Positions 57,589 to 64,000 of a stretch of 64,000 nucleotides of DNA are shown here, in pieces. The position numbers and the translations under genes are program-made. Source of the stretch: CAVVDY01 sp963819645 (GTDB lineage: Bacteria > Acidobacteriota > Terriglobia > Terriglobales > Acidobacteriaceae); the NCBI GenBank assembly GCA_963819645.1, contig CAWFWZ010000010.1:1-64000 (forward strand), written 5' to 3'. Numbering within the stretch: position 1 is the first letter of the stretch; each line of letters starts with the position of its first letter. The notes under the pieces were generated by a model. The model was given only the letters and a program-made list of their open reading frames with translations. It did not search any database and was not told the origin of the DNA.

Positions 57589-57744
57589 TAGCGTCTCCTG
57601 GCCCGACTTCTAATCAATGATGAATGACTGGTGTATGCAGACCGAAACCGAGTTTAGCACGCGAGACTGAGGGCTCGGCGCTAGCCCCGGAGGCACGAAA
57701 ACACACGCCGACCCGAAAGACAGTAATATGCTCAGAGGTGCCTA

Positions 57745-57766
57745 TAGTAATAAATAATAGTTACTA
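57745..57766. promoter_or_regulatory. AT-rich inverted repeat upstream of paralogue 1
   Basis: TAGTAA (57745-57750), 10-bp spacer, TTACTA (57761-57766), in the divergent gap 57589-57868. A similar GTAA/TTAC inverted repeat stands before paralogue 2 at 59712. Candidate operator. Confidence 0.35.
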
Positions 57767-57868
57767 AAGTCATTGACGAAGCTTGATTCTGGTTACACCA
57801 ATGGACTACCGGAGAGCTATACTTTTGATGCCCTAACGAAATTACTTAAAAAAATCCGAGGAAGGACA

Positions 57869-59566
57869 ATGAGAAAACTCTCTATCTCGTTGCTGGCCAC
57901 CATCCTTAGTCTGACATACGCTCTCAGCCTGTCGGCCCAGAACTCAAACGTACTAACCAACCCGCAGGTCAGTAAGGCGGGCTTTGCTATTACTCCACCG
58001 CTGCGGGACCTGGTAAAGAATGGGCCCACGGAGTTGCAGTTCGGATATCACCAGGCCCGGCCGGTTCTGCACCCTAAACAGGGCATGGCTCTGAAGTCCA
58101 ATAACCGATATCCGAATTTCGAAGACGCAGCCGCGCAGCCCGAGAACGCTCCGGCTTCGATTCCCGTCAAACAGCTCGACTGGCTTGGCATTGGCGTTGG
58201 CTTTTTCGGCTATAGCGTGCCGGATGCTCCGACCGACGCCAATCTGTCCATCGGCGACACCCAGATTGTGCAGTGGGTTAACGTTCAGCTGGCCGTGTTC
58301 GATCTGCAGGGCAACAACATTCCGATCAATGGCCACGCTTACGTGGACGGAAGTGTGCTGTTCTCGGGACTGTCGCACTGTAGCACCACCAACAGCGGGA
58401 ACATCATCGCTCAGTGGGACAAAATCGCCCATCGCTGGGTGATGTATCAGCCGCGCTTAATCGCTCCTTACTACGATTGCTTCGCCATATCGCAGACCAA
58501 CGATGCGACGGGCGCATATTACACCTACGAGTTCCCGACCTATAACAACACCACGGACTACCCGGACTACCCGAAGCTCGGTCTATGGGCGAATGGCTAC
58601 TACGTCTCCCATAATGATTTCCCATACCAGGCGTATTACGCCGGGGCGATGCCTTGCGCTTATGACCGCGCCAGGATGCTGATCGGACATGCGTTTCCCA
58701 ACGCCGTGTGCTTCCTCGACAACTCAAACGGCACCCTGTTTGACGATAGCCTGTTGCCGGCCGACATAGACGACGCGAGCATGCTTCCCAACGGAATCGA
58801 TCCGATTTTCATGGGCAGCATCGACAACGGTCAGAATGGTATCGACTCCAACGTCTATTACTATCCCTTCCACTTCGACACGGTAAACCCGCAGAACTCC
58901 ACCTTTGGCTGCATCAACGGCGCTTGCCCGATCCCGGTTACGCAGTATCAGGTTGCCTGCCAGGACCTTGCGAATGGCATCTGCACCGCGACGCAACCGG
59001 TCGGCGTGCTGAACAACATGGCTGATCGTTTGATGTACCGTTTGGCATACCGCATCCTGCCGTCTCCCACGCCGTCGAAGGACCTGCTCCACGACAACCG
59101 TAAGCAGGAGTGGCTGGTTAGCAGCACGGTCTTCAACGGTAGCAACTCGGCGGTTCGCTGGTACGAGTTCCGCTCACCGATCAAAACCCTGACCCCGACC
59201 ACCTTGCAGCAGGGCACCTATGCTCCGGATAGTGCCAACCGGTTCATGAGCTCATTGGCGAGGGACAAGATGGGCAACATCGCCATGTCCTATACCGTTG
59301 CGAGTCCCACCGTGCCTCCGACCATCGCCTTCACCGGACGCGCCCCGGGCGATTCGCTGGGCACGATGGGCGCTGAAACCATCCTGGTTCCCGGTGGCGG
59401 CTCACAACTGGACACCTTGAACGCCTGGGGTTCGTACTACAATATGAGCCTTTCTAACGACGGCTGCACCTTCGTGACCACCGGCGAGTATTACCAGGCC
59501 GACGCGTCGTTTGCCTGGAGCACCCGCATCGGCGTGCTGAAGTTCGCCAGTTGCAATCCGCAATAG
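57869..59566 (+). CDS. Secreted eight-cysteine protein, paralogue 1 of a tandem triplet
   Basis: 565 residues from ATG 57869, which has GAGGAAGG upstream; earlier in-frame starts would spoil the signal peptide MRKLSISLLATILSLTYALS. Family landmarks: FAITPPLRDLVKNGPTELQF, WLGIGVGFFGYSVPDAPTDA, NLSIGDTQIVQWVNVQLAVF, WDKIAHRWVMYQPRL, CFAISQTNDATGAYYTYEFP, DYPKLGLWANGYYVSHNDFP, PTPSKDLLHDNRKQEWLV, MGNIAMSYTV, LSNDGCTFVTTGEYYQ, KFASCNPQ. It has the eight shared cysteines plus two extra in VACQDLANGIC. No membrane anchor, no catalytic signature I can name. Has its own terminator. Confidence 0.85.
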   Translation: MRKLSISLLATILSLTYALSLSAQNSNVLTNPQVSKAGFAITPPLRDLVKNGPTELQFGYHQARPVLHPKQGMALKSNNRYPNFEDAAAQPENAPASIPVKQLDWLGIGVGFFGYSVPDAPTDANLSIGDTQIVQWVNVQLAVFDLQGNNIPINGHAYVDGSVLFSGLSHCSTTNSGNIIAQWDKIAHRWVMYQPRLIAPYYDCFAISQTNDATGAYYTYEFPTYNNTTDYPDYPKLGLWANGYYVSHNDFPYQAYYAGAMPCAYDRARMLIGHAFPNAVCFLDNSNGTLFDDSLLPADIDDASMLPNGIDPIFMGSIDNGQNGIDSNVYYYPFHFDTVNPQNSTFGCINGACPIPVTQYQVACQDLANGICTATQPVGVLNNMADRLMYRLAYRILPSPTPSKDLLHDNRKQEWLVSSTVFNGSNSAVRWYEFRSPIKTLTPTTLQQGTYAPDSANRFMSSLARDKMGNIAMSYTVASPTVPPTIAFTGRAPGDSLGTMGAETILVPGGGSQLDTLNAWGSYYNMSLSNDGCTFVTTGEYYQADASFAWSTRIGVLKFASCNPQ

Positions 59567-59606
59567 CTCGGGCGATCTCCAAGCCCTGCTCCGTGACAAA
59601 ACTCGA

Positions 59607-59635
59607 GAGGCTGCCTGCAAGGGCGGCCTCTTTTT
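59607..59635 (+). terminator. Terminator after paralogue 1
   Basis: GAGGCTGCC pairs with GGCGGCCTC (one G-U), followed by TTTTT. The stem sequence matches the terminators at 61700 and 63740. Confidence 0.85.
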
Positions 59636-59711
59636 CGTCGCTGGGAGAACCGCGAGCGCAAAGCGAAGTGCTTCCGAACATACAAAAATGTATCAAGTAG
59701 TTAATGTACTA

Positions 59712-59735
59712 TTACTTATGCTTAATTATAAGTAA
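59712..59735. promoter_or_regulatory. Perfect 8-8-8 inverted repeat upstream of paralogue 2
   Basis: TTACTTAT, eight-base spacer, ATAAGTAA, inside a notably AT-rich stretch of otherwise GC-rich DNA. It is about 145 bp upstream of the promoter at 59856. A candidate binding site for a dimeric regulator. The rest of 59567-59975 has no gene. Confidence 0.4.
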
Positions 59736-59855
59736 GTAACTTCGTAGATAATCTACGGCTCGCCCAATTCGTGGCTATTGGCCGCAAAAGCGGTCAAGAT
59801 TCCGGATGTTATTTGCCTACAGAACAAATAATTCTCGCTCCTACGAACTCGATAG

Positions 59856-59884
59856 TTGACCCGGCGTGGCGAAGATGATACATA
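59856..59884 (+). promoter_or_regulatory. Sigma-70-type promoter of paralogue 2
   Basis: TTGACC (59856-59861), 17-bp spacer, TACATA (59879-59884); the start codon is 92 bp beyond. A similar ACCCG...GATACATAT stretch occurs before paralogue 3 near 61898-61920 with a shorter spacer. Confidence 0.55.
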
Positions 59885-59975
59885 TGGAACCCTGCTGAGT
59901 CTCTAGTACTACCATTTGCGTTGGCACAAACAAACAGAATTGCGTTTAAGCATTGAAAGGATCGAGGAGAGGACA

Positions 59976-61652
59976 ATGAGAAAAATCTCAATCTCGTTGC
60001 TCGCTGCTGTTGTGTGTCTGACATGCGTTGTCAGCATGTCGGCACAGAGCGACAACGTGCTAAGAAACCCACAGGTTAGCAAGGCGTCGTTTGCTATTAC
60101 CCCGCCGCTGCGCGACCTGGTGAAGAACCAGCCGACAGAGTTGCAGTTTGGATTCCACCAGGCTCCGCCGGTTCAGCAAACTAAGCCTGCCATCTATCAG
60201 CGGAATCAGAAGAGCACCAATTTCGCCGCCATACATGATCCGGTTGCCCAGAACACCCACCAGCCTGCCACCATTCCGGTGGACGAGCTTAACTGGCTGG
60301 GTGTGGGTATCGGCTTCTTCGGCTACAGCGTTCCGGATGCTCCGACCGACGGCAACCTGTCCATCGGCGACACCCAGATCGTGCAGTGGGTCAACACTCA
60401 GTTCGCCGTGTTCGATCTGAACGGCAACAACATCCTGTTTAACGGCCAGCACTACGTGAACGGCAACGTTCTGTACTCCGGCCTGCCGCACTGCGGCTCC
60501 AGCAACAGCGGTGACATCGTCGCCCAGTGGGACAAGATTGCCCATCGCTGGGTGTTGTATCAGCCCCGCTTTAGCTCTCCTTATTACGATTGCTTCGCGA
60601 TCTCGCAGACCGCGGACGCGACCGGTGCGTATTACACCTACGAGTTCCCGACCTACAACAACTCGGTCGACTTCCCGGATTATCCGAAGGTCGGCGTGTG
60701 GCCAAACGGCTACTACGTCTCCCACAACGATTTCCCGAACCTGCAGTCTTACGCCGGTGCGATGCCTTGCGCTTATGACCGCGTGAAGATGCTGGCTGGC
60801 GACCCGAGCGCTCAGGGTGTTTGCTTCCTCGACAATTCGAACGGCACGCTGTTTGACGACAGCATGCTGCCGGCCGACGTTGACGACGCGAACGCGCTTC
60901 CCAACGGAATTGATCCGATTTTCGTGGGCAGCATCGACAACTTCAGCTCCGACACGAACATTTACTACTATCCGTTCCACTTCGTTCCCTCGAACCCGGC
61001 TTCCTCGACCTTCAGCTGCGTCAACGGCGCCTGCAAGATCCCGGTGGCGACCTACTCGAACGCTCCTGGGACCGCTGCCGAGCCGGGTAGCAACGCGATC
61101 GACACGCTCAGCGATCGCTTGATGTATCGCCTGACGTATCGCATCCTGCCGGCTCCTACACCATCGAAGGACCTGCTGCACGACAACCGTCAACAGGACT
61201 GGCTGGTCAGCCACGCCGTAGCAAACAATGGCGTTCCCGCTGTTCGCTGGTATGAGTTCCGTTCTGGCCTCCAGACCACGACTCCGACCACCTATCAGCA
61301 GGGCACCTATGCTCCTGACGGCACCAGCCGCTTCATGAGCTCACTGTCGCGCGACAAGATGGGCAACATCGCCATGTCGTACACCGTGAGCAGCACCAGT
61401 GTGTTCCCCACCATCGCCTTCACCGGACGCGCACCTGGCGATCCGCTGGGCACGATGGGTGCTGAAACCATCCTGATTCCTGGCGTTGGCTCGCAGACCG
61501 ACACCTCGAACCGTTGGGGTGACTACTACAACATGAGCCTTTCGAACGACGGCTGCACCTTCGTGACCACCGGCGAGTATTACCAGTCCAGCGCTTCCTT
61601 CCACTGGAGCACCGAGATTGGCAAGCTGAAGTTCGCGAATTGCAACCCGTAA
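59976..61652 (+). CDS. Secreted eight-cysteine protein, paralogue 2 of a tandem triplet
   Basis: 558 residues from ATG 59976 with GAGGAGAGG upstream. Signal peptide MRKISISLLAAVVCLTCVVS to SAQ. The mature protein follows paralogue 1 closely: SFAITPPLRDLVKNQPTELQ, WLGVGIGFFGYSVPDAPTDG, NGQHYVNGNVLYSGLPHCGS, IVAQWDKIAHRWVLYQPRF, SQTADATGAYYTYEFPTYNN, MPCAYDRVKMLAGDPSAQGV, STFSCVNGACKIPVATYSN and GTYAPDGTSRFMSSLSRDKM, ending FANCNP. The eight mature cysteines are GLPHC, YYDC, MPC, GVC, FSC, GAC, DGC and ANC. Unknown function; extracellular and disulfide-rich by inference. Own promoter and terminator. Confidence 0.85.
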   Translation: MRKISISLLAAVVCLTCVVSMSAQSDNVLRNPQVSKASFAITPPLRDLVKNQPTELQFGFHQAPPVQQTKPAIYQRNQKSTNFAAIHDPVAQNTHQPATIPVDELNWLGVGIGFFGYSVPDAPTDGNLSIGDTQIVQWVNTQFAVFDLNGNNILFNGQHYVNGNVLYSGLPHCGSSNSGDIVAQWDKIAHRWVLYQPRFSSPYYDCFAISQTADATGAYYTYEFPTYNNSVDFPDYPKVGVWPNGYYVSHNDFPNLQSYAGAMPCAYDRVKMLAGDPSAQGVCFLDNSNGTLFDDSMLPADVDDANALPNGIDPIFVGSIDNFSSDTNIYYYPFHFVPSNPASSTFSCVNGACKIPVATYSNAPGTAAEPGSNAIDTLSDRLMYRLTYRILPAPTPSKDLLHDNRQQDWLVSHAVANNGVPAVRWYEFRSGLQTTTPTTYQQGTYAPDGTSRFMSSLSRDKMGNIAMSYTVSSTSVFPTIAFTGRAPGDPLGTMGAETILIPGVGSQTDTSNRWGDYYNMSLSNDGCTFVTTGEYYQSSASFHWSTEIGKLKFANCNP

Positions 61653-62014
61653 CTAGTTCAACGGCAAGGTCGAAGGACCTAGCCAATTCGTAGAACTCCG
61701 AGGCTGCCTGAAAGGGCAGCCTCATTTTTCTGCGCGCAGATTTCCCACCGGTCGACTCCCGTCGACGAAACCGTCGAGCCGCACCGCCGCTCTCGGATGC
61801 CGCACATTCCGTTGTCCAGTAGTTGCAGCTTGCGATTGCAGGAAATTCAGGACCGCCTGTTGTAAGTAGCTCCCGCCAATTCGAACTTGATTATTCACCC
61901 GCCCTTGGGCGATACATATAGATACAGATAGAAGCCACTCCCTCTCTTACCAGCGTCACTTCGGCACGCGCGGGCCTACCCGCGCTCGAGTATCAAAAAA
62001 CCGAAGGAGATGCC
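61653..62014. other. Gap between paralogues 2 and 3
   Basis: Holds the paralogue 2 terminator (61700-61729) and the upstream region of paralogue 3. CGAACTTGAT...CACCCG and GATACATAT at about 61882-61920 resemble the promoter region of paralogue 2 but with only 13-16 bp between plausible boxes. No gene is seen. Confidence 0.35.
61700..61729 (+). terminator. Terminator after paralogue 2
   Basis: Perfect stem GAGGCTGCC / GGCAGCCTC with a six-base loop, then ATTTTT. Confidence 0.9.
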
Positions 62015-63697
62015 GTGAAAAATATTTCAGCCTCATTGCTTGGCGCCGTTCTGTGCATGACTTGCGCTGTGAGCCTGTCAGCCCAGAGCGACAACGTACT
62101 CAGGAACCCGCAGGTAAGCCATCCGGCTTTTGCTATCACGCCACCGCTGCGCGACCTGATTAAGAATCAGCCAACCGAGTTGCAGTTCGGATATCACCAG
62201 GCGCGGCCGGTTCTTCATCCCAAGGCTGCCCTGCTGCAGGAGTGGCAGAGGAACAGTGATTACTCAGCCATTCATGACCCAGTTGCGCAGGATACCCTCC
62301 CACCTGCCACCATTCCCGTGAAGCAGCGTGACTGGCTCGGCATTGGCGTGGGCTTCTTCGGCTATAGCGTGCCGGATGCTCCAACGGACGCGAATCTGTC
62401 TATCGGCGACACCCAGATCGTGCAGTGGGTCAACGTTCAGTTTGCCGTGTTCGACCTGAATGGCAATAACCTGCTGTTCAACGGCCAGCACTACGTGAAT
62501 GGCAGCGTCCTGTTCTCAGGGCTGCCGCATTGCGGCTCCAGCAACAGCGGTAACATCATTGTTCAGTGGGACAAGGCCGCCCATCGCTGGGTAATGTATC
62601 AGCCGCGTTTAACCGCTCCCTACTACGATTGCTTCGCCATCTCGCAGACCAACGACGCGACCGGCGCCTATTACACCTACGAGTTCCCGACCTATAACAA
62701 CACCACGGACTACCCGGACTACCCGAAGCTCGGCATATGGCCGAATGGCTACTACGTCTCGCACAATGATTTCCCGTCCCTGTCGTATTACGCCGGGGTG
62801 ATGCCTTGCGCGTATGACCGCTCCAGGATGTTGATCGGACATCCGTTCCCCAACGCCGTTTGCTTCCTCGACAGCTCGAACGGCACGCTGTTTGACGACA
62901 GCCTGTTGCCTGCCGACGTGGACGACGGGAGCACGCTTCCCAACGGAATCGATCCGATTTTCATGGGCAGCATCGACAACTTCTCTTCCGATTCCAACGT
63001 CTACTACTATCCCTTCCACTTCGACCCGGTGAACCCGCAGAACTCCACTTTCGGCTGTATTAACGGCGCCTGCAAGATACCAGTTGCAACCTACACGAAC
63101 GCTCCGGCCACCGCCGCCGAGCCGGGTGGCAACTCGATCAATACGGTCAGCGATCGCCTGATGTATCGCCTCGCATATCGCATCCTGCCTGCCCCTACGC
63201 CGTCGAAAGACCTGCTCCACGACAACCGCACCCAGGAGTGGCTGGTCAGCCACGCCGTAACGCATAACGGAGTGCCGGCTGTCCGCTGGTATGAATTCCG
63301 CTCGCACATCCAGACCACGACCCCGACCAGCTACCAGCAGGGCACCTACGCTCCTGATGGCGCCAGCCGCTTCATGAGCTCGCTGGCTCGGGACCGGATG
63401 GGAAATATCGCGATGTCCTACACCGTTTCCAGTTCAACGGTGCATCCAACCGTCGCTTTCACCGGACGCGCACCTGGCGATCCGCTGGGCACGATGGGTG
63501 CAGAAACCATCCTGGTTCCGGGCGTTGGCTCACAGCTCGACACCTTGAACGCATGGGGTTCGTACTACGATATGAGCCTTTCTAACGACGGCTGCACCTT
63601 CGTGACGACTGGCGAGTATTACCAGTCCAACGCGTCGTTTGCCTGGAGCACCCGCATCGGCAAGCTGAAGTTTGCGAATTGCACCCCGTCCAATTAG
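62015..63697 (+). CDS. Secreted eight-cysteine protein, paralogue 3 of a tandem triplet
   Basis: 560 residues from GTG 62015 with AAGGAGATGCC directly upstream. Signal peptide VKNISASLLGAVLCMTCAVS to SAQ. Very close to paralogue 1 in the middle (DYPKLGIWPNGYYVSHNDFP; RMLIGHPFPNAVCFLDSSNG) and to paralogue 2 elsewhere (CKIPVATYTNAPATAAEPGG). All eight cysteines are kept, ending KFANCTPSN. This mosaic pattern suggests gene conversion among the copies. Followed by a family-type terminator and then the nuo operon. Confidence 0.85.
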   Translation: MKNISASLLGAVLCMTCAVSLSAQSDNVLRNPQVSHPAFAITPPLRDLIKNQPTELQFGYHQARPVLHPKAALLQEWQRNSDYSAIHDPVAQDTLPPATIPVKQRDWLGIGVGFFGYSVPDAPTDANLSIGDTQIVQWVNVQFAVFDLNGNNLLFNGQHYVNGSVLFSGLPHCGSSNSGNIIVQWDKAAHRWVMYQPRLTAPYYDCFAISQTNDATGAYYTYEFPTYNNTTDYPDYPKLGIWPNGYYVSHNDFPSLSYYAGVMPCAYDRSRMLIGHPFPNAVCFLDSSNGTLFDDSLLPADVDDGSTLPNGIDPIFMGSIDNFSSDSNVYYYPFHFDPVNPQNSTFGCINGACKIPVATYTNAPATAAEPGGNSINTVSDRLMYRLAYRILPAPTPSKDLLHDNRTQEWLVSHAVTHNGVPAVRWYEFRSHIQTTTPTSYQQGTYAPDGASRFMSSLARDRMGNIAMSYTVSSSTVHPTVAFTGRAPGDPLGTMGAETILVPGVGSQLDTLNAWGSYYDMSLSNDGCTFVTTGEYYQSNASFAWSTRIGKLKFANCTPSN

Positions 63698-63739
63698 TTG
63701 ACGGTGAAGTCGAAAGACTTCGCTGGCTTGTAAGTCTCA

Positions 63740-63771
63740 GAGGCTGTGCCCCGACGGACAGCCTCATTTTT
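63740..63771 (+). terminator. Terminator after paralogue 3
   Basis: Perfect stem GAGGCTGT / ACAGCCTC around a 10-base loop, then ATTTTT. Confidence 0.88.
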
Positions 63772-63800
63772 CATGCCTCGGCGATTTGTGACGCATGTCA

Positions 63801-63829
63801 TTGAATGCTGTGACCTGAAGCGCTATAGT
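63801..63829 (+). promoter_or_regulatory. Sigma-70-type promoter before nuoA
   Basis: TTGAAT (63801-63806), 17-bp spacer, TATAGT (63824-63829), 54 bp before the start codon. Probably drives the nuo operon that runs out of the window. Confidence 0.6.
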
Positions 63830-63882
63830 GAGCCGGTCTGGTTTGATAGGCTTCAATTTAGCTACATCGCAGGACAATATTC

Positions 63883-64000
63883 ATGCCGCAGAATTACGTT
63901 CCGATTTTCATCTTTGCCTTTGTGGCCTTCCTGGTCGGCGCCGGCACGCTCGCCATCGCATCGCTGGTGCGGCCGAAAAATCCTTCCAAGATCAAGCTGA
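63883..64000 (+). CDS. nuoA: NADH-quinone oxidoreductase subunit A, 3'-truncated by the window
   Basis: Only the first 39 residues are visible: MPQNYVPIFIFAFVAFLVGA, then GTLAIASLVRPKNPSKIKL. The short start, the first membrane helix, and the R-P-x-x-P-x-x-x-K loop after it are characteristic of NuoA, a membrane subunit of complex I. ATG 63883 follows AGGAC. A promoter at 63801 and a terminator at 63740 mark this as the first gene of a new transcription unit, as expected for a nuo operon. The rest lies outside the window. Confidence 0.8.
   Translation, partial: MPQNYVPIFIFAFVAFLVGAGTLAIASLVRPKNPSKIKL

Overview
The window looks like a GC-rich chromosome segment from an Acidobacteriota bacterium, probably class Terriglobia (Koribacter-like). 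The grounds are a secreted VWFA-type protein of the acidobacterial kind, Oar-like TonB-dependent receptors with an N-terminal carboxypeptidase-regulatory fold, a PEP-CTERM protein, an HTH-TM-TPR regulator, and gene deserts packed with short dispersed palindromic repeats. No transposase, integrase, tRNA, rRNA or CRISPR array was seen. The assignment rests on protein style, not on a marker gene.

Layout. 1-3.1 kb: end of mreC, mreD, a DUF2277 gene and a UPF0158 gene. 3.4-8.6 kb: a probable six-gene envelope operon (DUF1579, SHOCT-tailed protein, DUF4239 membrane protein, two related secreted proteins, DUF1254/DUF1214 lipoprotein). 8.6-9.45 kb: repeat-filled desert. 9.4-12 kb (minus): dxr-rseP. 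12-16 kb (plus): glycerophosphodiester phosphodiesterase, mazG, a COG3375-type GNAT acyltransferase and an enolase-superfamily NSAR/OSBS. 16-20 kb: nitric oxide module (Crp/Fnr regulator, Ric/ScdA di-iron protein, quinol NO reductase), closed by a good terminator. 20-24.2 kb: Tat-exported M24 peptidase homologue and a two-component system. 24.4-30.7 kb (minus): thrC, then recN-marC-hsp70 as one unit, and an exported methyltransferase-like protein. 30.8-36.8 kb: SLOG-like protein, putative-Ig lipoprotein, PEP-CTERM protein, HTH-TPR regulator. 37.5-49.7 kb: VWFA protein, ABC exporter, CPBP protease, BON protein, tandem Usp, CDF exporter, slipin plus SPOR protein, PilZ protein, and others. 49.9-57.6 kb (minus): two TonB-dependent receptors, the second translationally coupled to an unrecognised secreted protein. 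57.9-63.7 kb: three tandem paralogues of an eight-cysteine secreted family, each with its own terminator; a fourth copy lies inverted at 47.1-48.8 kb. The window ends in the start of nuoA.

Two things stand out. First, the intergenic DNA holds several families of short structured repeats. One has at least ten copies in which the hairpin stem changes sequence while pairing, loop and flanks are kept. Second, many genes, including normally essential ones (mreC, mreD, rseP, thrC), carry single-base frameshifts clustered in patches, while other stretches are clean. This fits uncorrected sequencing indels better than gene decay. Frameshifted genes are therefore annotated as CDS over their full reconstructed span, with break points given.
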